DNA of 50,584 bases, taken from Oscillospiraceae bacterium (GTDB taxonomy: Bacteria; Bacillota; Clostridia; Oscillospirales; Ruminococcaceae). Shown piece by piece: positions 23,853 to 31,126 of the stretch (position 1 is the first letter of the stretch; every line of letters starts with the position of its first letter). The DNA lies in the NCBI GenBank assembly GCA_009783695.1, contig WRCY01000010.1:1-50584 (forward strand). The letters run 5' to 3'. The translations under genes were made by a program, and so were the position numbers. The notes under the pieces are model-generated. The model did no database searches and was not told where the DNA came from. It saw nothing but the letters and a program-made list of their open reading frames with translations.

Positions 23853-23895
23853 AGTATAACACATATTTGCTATAAATGCAAATATGTGTTATAAT
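23853..23895. promoter_or_regulatory. Overlapping divergent promoters on a 15-bp palindrome
   Basis: ATAACACATATTTGC (23856-23870) and GCAAATATGTGTTAT (23878-23892) form a perfect 15-bp inverted repeat with a 7-base centre. Plus: TTGCTA (23867-23872), 17 bases, TATAAT (23890-23895). Minus: TTGCAT (23876-23881), 17 bases, TATACT (23853-23858). The two promoters share the palindrome and could be controlled by one dimeric regulator. Confidence 0.75.
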
Positions 23896-23917
23896 AAATT
23901 TAAATCAAAATACTCGT

Positions 23918-23980
23918 GAATCGGTAAAATGATGTTTTCATTTCTCTTTGATGAAGAAAGGACTTAATGAAAATACGAAC
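23918..23980 (+). promoter_or_regulatory. Dispersed leader, copy 10
   Basis: GAATCGG, hairpin AAAAt-gat-gTTTT, CTTTGATGAAGAAAGGACTT, AATGAAAAT. Here the first ATG starts a five-codon frame (MKIRT) whose TGA overlaps the ATG of the real gene at 23981. Confidence 0.82.
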
Positions 23981-25120
23981 ATGAATATATTTTTGAAAGA
24001 CGACCCGCTGCTCCAAAAGGAAAGCCTTTCATACGCAGAGGTTATTGAAGAGAGAATAATCGAGCCTGAAACCCGCGAATTGACGCAGAAATTCGGGATT
24101 AATAAGCACGAGCTTATTTTAATAGAAGCAAAACCGCTGTCCTCATTTAAGGTGAAAACAAAAAAGGGGTTCAGCGGAACCGAAGAAGACGCACGCAGGC
24201 TTATGCTGTTGAAGCTGATTCTAAAAGGCAGGCGGGTTTATTTCAGTCGGCTGTTCATGAATGACGGCTGTTTTGAGTTTTCGCCGCCGGAGCAGGTAGT
24301 TTTTGAAACAACCTGCCCTCGGCTCAGCAAACGCTTTCAAAAAAAACAGAAAGCTTCGCCCGTAAGCGGCACGCATCTCGAGAAAATAACGGGATACCTT
24401 AGTGAAATCAACAGGGAAGCGGTTCGCGGGCTGCTCGCGTCGGCTAAGCGCGACTTCGATTTTATAATTCACATCAACAGCGAGATGTTTCATCACAGCC
24501 TGACTGCGAAGGGTTTGACACTTTACAAGGAAAACGTAATCGGGATTTATGAGCAGGAAAGGTACACAAAAATTATCGACCTTTCTGATATGCGGGAAAG
24601 AATGGGTTTCATCTCGCTTTATGCGATGACGTTCCATGGCTTGAATCTCGCCGACCTTTATTCGGTTGATGGCATTTTTACGCTTCAGCCGAGCCGCGAA
24701 GCAGACGAGAAGAAGCGCCTCGCGGGGCAGGAGGTGTTCGGGCTTGTTTTTAGTGAAAACCGCGCGGAAATCAAGGCGCGCACAGCAATAATGGCACAGA
24801 CGCTCAAAAATATGCCGCTGCCCGAAATAACGTTGAATATAACAGGTCAGGTCAAGAAAAACTATACGCTGTATCTCGCATCGGGCGACATCGGGCGCTC
24901 TTTCTCAAGGCTGATTTTAAGCGACGACAAAGATTTCGAGAGTGCGGTTAAAACCGCGCGGCGGCTTTCGTTTTACAGGCTGCTCGAAAAATATTACTAT
25001 GAGCTCGCAAGCGGCAGAGCGGGCTTTGAAAAAAGCGAGCTTTACAAAAGCGTCATGATGTTTGCGGGGGCGGCGAGCGGAAAAAAGACAGCGGGAGAGT
25101 TAAATTTTAATATAAAGTAA
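23981..25120 (+). CDS. Hypothetical protein
   Basis: A 379-residue soluble, basic protein that I cannot assign. It has an N-terminal acidic helical part (SYAEVIEERIIEPETRELTQKFG), a mixed alpha/beta middle, and a C-terminal helical part (RRLSFYRLLEKYYYELASG). No signal peptide, membrane segment or known catalytic motif is visible. ATG 23981 lies 18 bases from AAAGGA, rather far, but an overlapping five-codon frame could carry ribosomes to it. It is transcribed divergently from guaA across a shared palindrome. Confidence 0.7.
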   Translation: MNIFLKDDPLLQKESLSYAEVIEERIIEPETRELTQKFGINKHELILIEAKPLSSFKVKTKKGFSGTEEDARRLMLLKLILKGRRVYFSRLFMNDGCFEFSPPEQVVFETTCPRLSKRFQKKQKASPVSGTHLEKITGYLSEINREAVRGLLASAKRDFDFIIHINSEMFHHSLTAKGLTLYKENVIGIYEQERYTKIIDLSDMRERMGFISLYAMTFHGLNLADLYSVDGIFTLQPSREADEKKRLAGQEVFGLVFSENRAEIKARTAIMAQTLKNMPLPEITLNITGQVKKNYTLYLASGDIGRSFSRLILSDDKDFESAVKTARRLSFYRLLEKYYYELASGRAGFEKSELYKSVMMFAGAASGKKTAGELNFNIK

Positions 25121-25124
25121 ACGA

Positions 25125-25212
25125 GAATTAAACTTGACAATAAATAAAACTGAATCGGGGAAAATGTTGTTTTCATTTCGCATTTAATTGTTAAATGATT
25201 ATAATGAAACAG
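25125..25212 (+). promoter_or_regulatory. Dispersed leader, copy 11a (upstream of a pair)
   Basis: GAATTAAAC..AATAAATAAAACT, GAATCGGGG, hairpin AAAA-tgttg-TTTT, CATTTCGCATTTAATTG, ATAATGAAAC. It lacks the GAAAGGA ribosome site and is followed by a second copy after exactly 88 bases. Confidence 0.8.
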
Positions 25213-25291
25213 GAATTAAACCTAACAATAAATAAAACTGAATCGGGGAAAATATTGTTTTCATTCTGAATTTAATTATGAAAGGACTATA
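25213..25291 (+). promoter_or_regulatory. Dispersed leader, copy 11b
   Basis: Second copy of the tandem pair. GAATCGGGG, hairpin AAAA-tattg-TTTT, ATGAAAGGACTAT, then the gene's ATG inside AATGAAAAT. This shows that the first ATG of the leader can itself be the start codon. Confidence 0.85.
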
Positions 25292-25972
25292 ATGAAAATA
25301 GAACAAAAGTTCCCGTGCCTTTACACAAAGGAACAGGAAGAAAAGTTAAAAGACCATATTGAAAAGTATTTGGGTAAGAGCGTAGCCGTTTTTCGAGAGG
25401 AGCATATACCCGATATTAAAGTTGATATTCACCTTATTGCCCCCTGCGAGAGATATGCGGGTTATACGCTGGTGACAAGCGGCGCAGGTGCGTTTCGGAT
25501 GGACATTCCCGAAGATTATGAGCATCCCATCAATTCAAAGCGCGCTGAGTACATAATCAGGCTTCCCGAAAACTGGGAGTTCCCGGAGGATTTCAATAAG
25601 ACAACGGAAGAGATTGAGCCTGATGAAAACCTTTACTGGCCGCTGCGCTGGCTGAGAATCCTTGCGCGTATGCCGATTATCCATAAAGTATGGCTCGGCT
25701 GGGGGCATACCGTGCCGTGCGGAAGCCCGTTTGCCGAGAATACCGACCTGTGCTGTGTATTGGTCGAGATGCCGTATGTATTCGGAATCGGTATGTTTAA
25801 AGTTGATATAAACGCGGAGGAGCCGGTGCACTTTTATCAGCTTATACCTTTATACCGGGAGGAAATGGAGTATAAAATCCAGAACGGTACCCACGAGCTA
25901 ATGGAGATGTTTGACGACGACTTTTCCGATATTGTTGATATTAACAGGAAAAACTATTGCGCAGACGAATGA
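25292..25972 (+). CDS. Suppressor-of-fused (SUFU) domain protein
   Basis: A 226-residue protein with the SUFU-like pattern: VDIHLIAPCERYAGYTLVTSG near residue 45, RAEYIIRLPENW near residue 84, WPLRWLRILARMPIIHKVWLGWGHT near 118, and CCVLVEMPY. Bacterial SUFU-domain proteins are often immunity proteins against secreted toxins. No toxin gene is nearby, so that role is only a possibility. The 3' end overlaps the convergent flippase gene by 32 bases. Confidence 0.75.
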   Translation: MKIEQKFPCLYTKEQEEKLKDHIEKYLGKSVAVFREEHIPDIKVDIHLIAPCERYAGYTLVTSGAGAFRMDIPEDYEHPINSKRAEYIIRLPENWEFPEDFNKTTEEIEPDENLYWPLRWLRILARMPIIHKVWLGWGHTVPCGSPFAENTDLCCVLVEMPYVFGIGMFKVDINAEEPVHFYQLIPLYREEMEYKIQNGTHELMEMFDDDFSDIVDINRKNYCADE

Positions 25973-27563
25973 AGACGTCCTTGTCGGAAATAAAAGTCGC
26001 AGCAACATAGACAGCCGCGCCAGTTCCGATTGAAAGCACGAGCTGTATTATTCTGCCGAAATCGTTAAAGACAAGGTTAAACGCAAGAAGCGCGGCGCCT
26101 GCGCAGAACGCGGAGTTTGCAAGCGCTTTAATAAAGAATATGGGCAGCCGGAGTTTTATCTTGATAATCCGCGCAAGGCAGACGAATCCTAAAACGCAAA
26201 TCACCGCATAACAGCTAATGGTTGCAATCGCAGCGCCGCTAATATTGAGATGAGGAACTCGCAGCAGCCAGAGGTTCATACATAGTTTTACAACAGCGCC
26301 AGTGAGCATCAGCTTCACCGGCAGGTCGGAGCGCCCGATTGCGAGAAAAATACTGAACAGCGTACCGGTCAAAGACAGCGTAATTCCGCCCAGGCTGAGA
26401 ATTATAAGCGGGCGGGTGCAAATATAGGCTTCGACGGGCTTCGCACTGTAAAGCAAATTGAGTACAGGCTCGGAGAACGCCGCCATTCCGAGGCAGAGAG
26501 GCAGCCCGACCATGAATGTGCTTTTAAAAAGAAGCTTTAAGTTTCGGCCGAGCAGGTTTTTATTCTGCTTTTCCCACGCCGCCGTAACGGCGGGAAGCGC
26601 GCTTTTGCTCAGCATACCCGTCATCGCGGGAACGAGCGTGAAAATAGAAGCCACAATCCCCGTGTAGCTGCCGTAGATGAAGTTTCCGAGGTCCTCGAGC
26701 GGGATTCCTCCCTGCAATCCATATGTAAAACGAGCAAGAAAAAATGCACGGTTCTGCGTAATCGCATAGTTTATGCAGTTTGTAATTGTCAGCAGGTCAA
26801 TCAGAGAGTTTAAGTTAACCGCCAGCGCGCCGAGCGTAATCGGAAAGGCTTCCCGCAGGAACTTCACGAGCAGTTTTATGCCGTTCTCGGGCTCGGGGCT
26901 GAAGTCGAGCTCCTCCTTAGAAATGCCGTCGCTCGTAAAACCGCGCAGAACCAGGAACAGCAAGCCGAAAACCTCGCTGAGTGTAATGCCGAGCACAGCC
27001 GCCGCCGCCGCAAGGGACAGCGAGCCGGTAAAGCGCAGGACGATGAGTGAAAGCGTGACGCCGAGCGCGGACTTTACAACAGCTTCGATTACCTGCGAAA
27101 TCGCAGTCGGGAGCGTGTTGCGGAGCCCTTCGTAATACCCGCGGTACACCGAGGTGATACAGCAGAAGAAAACAGACGGCGCGATAATCAGCATGGAGGG
27201 TATGCTTTTCGGGGCGTCGGCGACGAGGCGCGCGAAAGGCACGGTAATAACTAAGATTAACACTGTCCCGCCGAAGCCGAGCAGCGCAGCGGCGCGAAGC
27301 GCAACTTTCCTTATTTTGCGCACGTTCTTGAACTTCCCGGCAGCGGCGTTCTGCGCAACGATTTTGGTCAGAACCGTCGGGATTGCAGCTGCGGTCAGAG
27401 CGAAGACAGGCCCGAAAACGCTGTACGCCGAGGAGAAATAGCTCATACCGAGGCCGCCGAGGATGTTGCCGAGCGGGATTTTAAGCAGAGCGCCGACCGC
27501 CTTCGTTACCGCCATTGCGATAAAGAGAATCGCGGCGTTTTCAATCATGCTTTTATTTTTCAA
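25941..27563 (-). CDS. MurJ/SpoVB-like flippase (MOP superfamily)
   Basis: A 540-residue membrane protein with about 14 hydrophobic segments. The start IENAAILFIAMAVTKAVGALLKIPLGNILG, the early SSAYSVFGPVFAL and the VYRGYYEGLRN segment match the SpoVB/MurJ-like group of polysaccharide or lipid II flippases. Clostridia often have several members, so the substrate (lipid II, teichoic acid precursor or sporulation-related) cannot be fixed. It is a single minus-strand gene divergent from the small membrane protein gene at 27714. Confidence 0.88.
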   Translation of the reverse strand: MKNKSMIENAAILFIAMAVTKAVGALLKIPLGNILGGLGMSYFSSAYSVFGPVFALTAAAIPTVLTKIVAQNAAAGKFKNVRKIRKVALRAAALLGFGGTVLILVITVPFARLVADAPKSIPSMLIIAPSVFFCCITSVYRGYYEGLRNTLPTAISQVIEAVVKSALGVTLSLIVLRFTGSLSLAAAAAVLGITLSEVFGLLFLVLRGFTSDGISKEELDFSPEPENGIKLLVKFLREAFPITLGALAVNLNSLIDLLTITNCINYAITQNRAFFLARFTYGLQGGIPLEDLGNFIYGSYTGIVASIFTLVPAMTGMLSKSALPAVTAAWEKQNKNLLGRNLKLLFKSTFMVGLPLCLGMAAFSEPVLNLLYSAKPVEAYICTRPLIILSLGGITLSLTGTLFSIFLAIGRSDLPVKLMLTGAVVKLCMNLWLLRVPHLNISGAAIATISCYAVICVLGFVCLARIIKIKLRLPIFFIKALANSAFCAGAALLAFNLVFNDFGRIIQLVLSIGTGAAVYVAATFISDKDVFIRLRNSFSC

Positions 27564-27596
27564 TAGTCTGTCCTCCGCTTTTGATAATATATACTA

Positions 27597-27625
27597 TTGA
27601 AAAATAATTTAATCTATGCTATAAT
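27597..27625 (+). promoter_or_regulatory. Promoter of the membrane protein-metA unit
   Basis: TTGAAA (27597-27602), 17-base spacer, TATAAT (27620-27625). Confidence 0.72.
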
Positions 27626-27646
27626 TGTTAAAACATAATAAGAACA

Positions 27647-27684
27647 TGTATTCAATAACGCTCAACGCACATATATTGAATACA
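27647..27684 (+). promoter_or_regulatory. Inverted repeat in the leader
   Basis: TGTATTCAATA (27647-27657) and TATTGAATACA (27674-27684) are perfect 11-base complements with 16 bases between. It lies just after the promoter and 30 bases before the start codon. It may be an operator or an RNA stem; it has no resemblance to a SAM riboswitch. Confidence 0.6.
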
Positions 27685-27713
27685 AGTTTTAAAAATTTAT
27701 GGAGTCTTGTATT

Positions 27714-28103
27714 GTGTCTTTGTTAACATTTAAGCAAGGGGCGATTGCAGTAATCGCATATATGTTTGTTTGGGCGGTTAGCATTGTTTTGCTTGTTTTG
27801 CTTGGCGGAATGATTTATTATGCGGCAGTTCTTCTGCCGTCTGCCATAACCGGAATAATGTTTGCCGTTCAAGTAAGGAAAGCTAAACGGAATTATTGGC
27901 GGGGTTTATTATTTTTGGTAATCTCATTTTTTCTGTGCATTATAATTACGAGCATATTTCCGATTTTCTCGCGGTTCGCGGGTGGCGGCGGTTTCGGCGA
28001 TTTAATAACAATGCTTGGATTTGCGTTCGCTTACCCCATTATAGCGCAGACGACCTACACAATTATGTACTTTAAATTAAACAGCAAATATAAAGGAGTA
28101 TAA
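27714..28103 (+). CDS. Small polytopic membrane protein
   Basis: A protein of about 129 residues with four hydrophobic segments, a short basic loop (RKAKRNYWRG) after the second, and a glycine-rich FAGGGGFGD loop. The GTG at 27714 is preferred because GGAG lies 8 bases before it; the in-frame ATG at 27699 has no ribosome site. The metA ribosome site lies in its last codons (AAAGGAG before TAA), so metA is co-translated. No family is recognised. Confidence 0.65.
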   Translation: MSLLTFKQGAIAVIAYMFVWAVSIVLLVLLGGMIYYAAVLLPSAITGIMFAVQVRKAKRNYWRGLLFLVISFFLCIIITSIFPIFSRFAGGGGFGDLITMLGFAFAYPIIAQTTYTIMYFKLNSKYKGV

Positions 28104-28106
28104 AAA

Positions 28107-29066
28107 ATGCCCATTAATATCCCCCGAACTCTCCCTGCTTTTCAAACGCTTTCGGGCGAGAACGTCTTCGTTATGTGCGAGGAGCTCGCGCAAAAGCAGG
28201 ACATCCGCCCGCTTGAGGTGGCAATTGTAAACCTCATGCCGACTAAAATAGAAACAGAAACCCAGCTCCTGCGGTTATTATCGAACACGCCGATTCAAGT
28301 CAATGTAACGTTAATAAAAACAGCCACCCATATCTCTAAAAACACCGCTTTAGAACATATGGAGACTTTTTATACGACATTTAATAAAATAAAAAACAGA
28401 AAATTTGACGCTTTAGTAATTACGGGTGCACCTGTGGAGAAGCTGCCGTTTGAAGAAGTTACATACTGGGAAGAATTATGCAGCATTATGGAGTGGAGCA
28501 AAACAAACGTCTTCTCAACCATGTATATTTGCTGGGGCGCACAGGCGGGGCTTTATTATCATTACAGAATAAATAAGCAGAACTTAGAAACAAAATTATC
28601 GGGTATTTATTCACAAGTTGTAGTGAAAAAACACCAGAATCATCCGCTATTGAAAGGGTTTTCTGATTACTTTTATGTTCCGCAGTCGCGTTATACCGAA
28701 ATTATTTCCGAAGATGTTGACAAAAATGAAAATCTTGATGTTCTTGCAACTTCAAGAACATCAGGAAGATGGAAAACAAAAAAATCAGGCGACCATATTA
28801 TCGCAGATAAGACAGGGCGGCAATTCTTCATAACGGGTCATGCGGAATATGATACCGATACCCTTGCCAAAGAATACGAGCGCGATAAGGACAAAAATTT
28901 GGAACCTAATATCCCGCATAATTACTTTGATAAGAACACTCCCAAAAATGCAATTACAAACACATGGCGCGGTCACGCCAGCCTGATGTACTCGAACTGG
29001 CTTAACTTCTGTGTGTATCAGAAAACGCCGTTCGATATCAACAGAATTGAACCGTTGGTTATATAA
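28107..29066 (+). CDS. metA: Homoserine O-acetyltransferase (MetA family)
   Basis: Activates homoserine for methionine synthesis. The 319 residues start MPINIPRTLPAFQTL, typical of MetA. The catalytic Cys is in MYICWGAQAGLYYHY near residue 142, and the His and Glu follow in ITGHAEYD. The residue after ITGAPV is Glu (position 111 in the family), which is associated with acetyl-CoA use, where Gly would mean succinyl-CoA. The name homoserine O-succinyltransferase would therefore be misleading. Three bases separate it from the small membrane protein gene upstream. Confidence 0.93.
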   Translation: MPINIPRTLPAFQTLSGENVFVMCEELAQKQDIRPLEVAIVNLMPTKIETETQLLRLLSNTPIQVNVTLIKTATHISKNTALEHMETFYTTFNKIKNRKFDALVITGAPVEKLPFEEVTYWEELCSIMEWSKTNVFSTMYICWGAQAGLYYHYRINKQNLETKLSGIYSQVVVKKHQNHPLLKGFSDYFYVPQSRYTEIISEDVDKNENLDVLATSRTSGRWKTKKSGDHIIADKTGRQFFITGHAEYDTDTLAKEYERDKDKNLEPNIPHNYFDKNTPKNAITNTWRGHASLMYSNWLNFCVYQKTPFDINRIEPLVI

Positions 29067-29100
29067 AATAGGGGCGGATTAATACCCGCCCCTATTTTAT
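29063..29100. terminator. Bidirectional terminator
   Basis: ATAAAATAGGGGCGG / CCGCCCCTATTTTAT, a 15-bp stem with loop ATTAATAC. It includes the metA stop codon on the left and the stop codon of the convergent gene on the right. Confidence 0.93.
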
Positions 29101-29643
29101 GCGTTTTAAGAACTTCGGTTTTATCCACTTTTCAATCACGAATTCAAGCTGGCTGAGGCAGAATTCATAGCATAAAAACGCAAAGTTCGCGAAACCCCAG
29201 AAGACGTAAACCGCCAAATCGCCGAAACGCTCCATTCCCTCAAGCACCTGCTCAACTGCTATGAACAGCGTAATTACCTGAAAGGCGGCGACGCAGGCGG
29301 CGTTGAAAACCGCAAGCTTCACAGTCAGCCGCAGAACAACAGGCTTCACGGCGATAAGCTTGTCCCTTATAACCGGGTAGTAACCGAAGAACGCTATGTA
29401 GACTATGTTCGCTTCCAGCGAATGGGAGAGCAGAATTAAAAGCAGCAGGCAACTCGCCGCGTATGAAAGCAAAGCCCACTTGTAGTTAATAAAAAAGCAA
29501 ATCGACCAAATCAATATGCCCGCGACCGCCGGAACGGCATATGTAAATCCCGGTATGAGCGAAACGAGCATAATCATAACCGCTAAGGCGCAGATGATTC
29601 CACTGTAGGCTATTTTGTGACTTATTTGCTTAAAATTACTCAT
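29092..29643 (-). CDS. Polytopic membrane protein of unknown function
   Basis: A 183-residue protein with five to six hydrophobic segments, a short basic tail (KWIKPKFLKRIK) and few charges within the membrane. The layout (short N-terminus, then AYSGIICALAVMIMLVS) resembles small substrate-binding components of ECF-type transporters, but no specific motif supports this. The ATG at 29643 follows GGAGGCG; the in-frame TTG at 29655 is less likely. Function unknown. Confidence 0.65.
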   Translation of the reverse strand: MSNFKQISHKIAYSGIICALAVMIMLVSLIPGFTYAVPAVAGILIWSICFFINYKWALLSYAASCLLLLILLSHSLEANIVYIAFFGYYPVIRDKLIAVKPVVLRLTVKLAVFNAACVAAFQVITLFIAVEQVLEGMERFGDLAVYVFWGFANFAFLCYEFCLSQLEFVIEKWIKPKFLKRIK

Positions 29644-29721
29644 ATTCGCCTCCAATTTGGTTGTTGTTTCAGAAAAAGTTACAGAATAGTTTCAGTTTCG
29701 ATAAATATTTTAAATTTTCTA

Positions 29722-29750
29722 TTGACAATTACCAAAAAAAAGTATATTAT
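29722..29750 (+). promoter_or_regulatory. Promoter of the MarR gene
   Basis: TTGACA (29722-29727), 17-base spacer, TATTAT (29745-29750). The chain-of-hairpins element B lies between it and the gene and would form the 5' part of the mRNA. Confidence 0.7.
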
Positions 29751-29765
29751 TAGAAGTAAGAACTG

Positions 29766-29947
29766 ATTATAATCGTTTAACTTAAGAAACAGCAAAGCTG
29801 TTTCATACATTCGCCGTTGGGCGAATACCGCGCCACAGGCGCGGAAGTTACGGTTTCATATGTCGTTTGACGGCAGAGCCGACCGATGCGCAAAGCGCAT
29901 CGAATTTAAAAAGCATTTCATGCTTTTTAAATTAAACGACTATAGTA
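29766..29947. repeat. Chain-of-hairpins element B (MITE-like)
   Basis: Left end TATAATCGTTTAACTT; the right end in reverse reads TATAGTCGTTTAATTT. Inner stems: 29786-29793/29797-29804, 29809-29815/29820-29826, 29828-29834/29838-29844, 29884-29891/29895-29902 and a 14-bp stem 29903-29916/29920-29933. The inner stems differ from those of element A while the ends and overall design agree. No coding potential. Confidence 0.78.
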
Positions 29948-29968
29948 AGAATAGAAGGAGGGCTTTTA

Positions 29969-30436
29969 ATGGTGAAATCAATAAAAAAATCAAAAAACAC
30001 ACCGGTATCGCTCGCGGTTGATATTGCGAAGCTGTTTGATGCGCAGATGCGGGTTGAGATGCTCAGGAATGGCGCGAGAACGTCATACAAGCAGATTCTT
30101 CATTCGCTGTCCCGAAAAGACGGCGTAACCCAGCTTGACCTCGTAAAAGTTACAAAGCTTAAGGCGCCCACAATCAGCACAACTCTGCGCAATATGGAAA
30201 CTGCCGGCTTGGTTCGCCGCGAAACCGATAAAGACGATGCAAGGGCGACACGCGTTTACATAACCGAAAAGGGAAGAGAAACAGATAAAAAAATCCGCAG
30301 TTCAAAAACGAAAATTGAAAAAGCCTTTCATCTCAATTTAAGTGCGGAAGAAAAGGAGCAACTAATAATTCTTCTCGGCAAAATGAAAGAAAACATAAGC
30401 ATATCGGCTGATGAACTGCCGGTGGATGAAAGTTAA
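29969..30436 (+). CDS. MarR-family transcriptional regulator
   Basis: A 155-residue winged-helix regulator. The recognition part TQLDLVKVTKLKAPTISTTLRNMETAGLVRRETDKDDARATRVYIT-type sequence spans about residues 52-98 and ends in the wing with the usual D-x-R-A. Flanking helices form the dimer interface. AAGGAGG lies upstream of the ATG. Target genes are not evident: the next gene is convergent and the previous one is separated by element B, so it may act elsewhere or on itself. Confidence 0.92.
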   Translation: MVKSIKKSKNTPVSLAVDIAKLFDAQMRVEMLRNGARTSYKQILHSLSRKDGVTQLDLVKVTKLKAPTISTTLRNMETAGLVRRETDKDDARATRVYITEKGRETDKKIRSSKTKIEKAFHLNLSAEEKEQLIILLGKMKENISISADELPVDES

Positions 30437-30449
30437 TATAAAAGACTGC

Positions 30450-30504
30450 CCATCGGGGAAACGATGTTTTCATGCCGCATTTGTTAAAAAGGTTTATTGA
30501 AAAA
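30450..30504 (+). promoter_or_regulatory. Orphan dispersed leader, copy 12
   Basis: CATCGGG, hairpin GAAAC-gat-GTTTTC, GCCGCATTTGTTAAAAAGGTTT, ATTGAAAA. It ends against the stop codon of a convergent gene, so no plus-strand gene follows it. The ribosome site is degraded (AAAAAGG). Confidence 0.75.
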
Positions 30505-30505
30505 G

Positions 30506-31054
30506 TTAATACAGCAGCCCTATTTCCGAATCATAATCGTCAAGAACAAGCCTTAACGCCGTATAAGCGATGATGTCATAGACATTATCGGGAGCGGTGT
30601 TAAATTTTATGGGAATCTCAAGCGGCTGAATCTTTTTGCCCGAAAACGCCGTAATTTCCCTGTTGAGCGAAATCATAATCCCATCATAGGTGAGGCTTGT
30701 GTAAGAAAGTGTGTCGCGGTTATTTTTGCCGCAGGAGATTACCCGCTGCCCCATTGATTCAAGCCGCTCAAGCTGCCCCGTGTTCTCGGAATTGGCAATC
30801 ACTATGCTTTTTTCCGGGAGCCGCGTGACCGGAACCTCGCCGAAGTCTTTCATAACCACAATGCATTCATTAAGCTCTGCAAGTTGCAGGTGCGGGGTGT
30901 CAAGCACAAGTATATCATAACCTTTTCCAAGGCGCATAACTGCGCCGTCTTTGATATAAGTAACGCTGTAGGTGCCGGAAAGATTGCTTTTAATAAGGCT
31001 TTCAAGCCCTATGTCTTCGCGCTCTCCGATTAAAAATACGGTAGTCAGAATAAT
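30506..31054 (-). CDS. Conserved-looking protein with a probable ATT start
   Basis: From the first ATG (30937) the protein has 143 residues, but the same frame stays open upstream to 31054 and encodes a natural-looking beginning (TTVFLIGEREDIGLESL). No ATG, GTG or TTG occurs in that extension. AAGGATGGTG precedes an ATT at 31054, so a rare ATT start is proposed, giving 182 residues. Inside are ISCGKNNRDTLSYTS and PLEIPIKF, reminiscent of the nucleotide-binding central part of Mur ligases, but nothing firm. It follows the oxidoreductase operon on the same strand. Confidence 0.55.
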   Translation of the reverse strand: MILTTVFLIGEREDIGLESLIKSNLSGTYSVTYIKDGAVMRLGKGYDILVLDTPHLQLAELNECIVVMKDFGEVPVTRLPEKSIVIANSENTGQLERLESMGQRVISCGKNNRDTLSYTSLTYDGIMISLNREITAFSGKKIQPLEIPIKFNTAPDNVYDIIAYTALRLVLDDYDSEIGLLY

Positions 31055-31126
31055 TCACCATCCTTAATGCGGAAACTCCGCTTTCGGAATTAGAATTACC
31101 TGATTACCGTAGTTTTATACCCCTGT

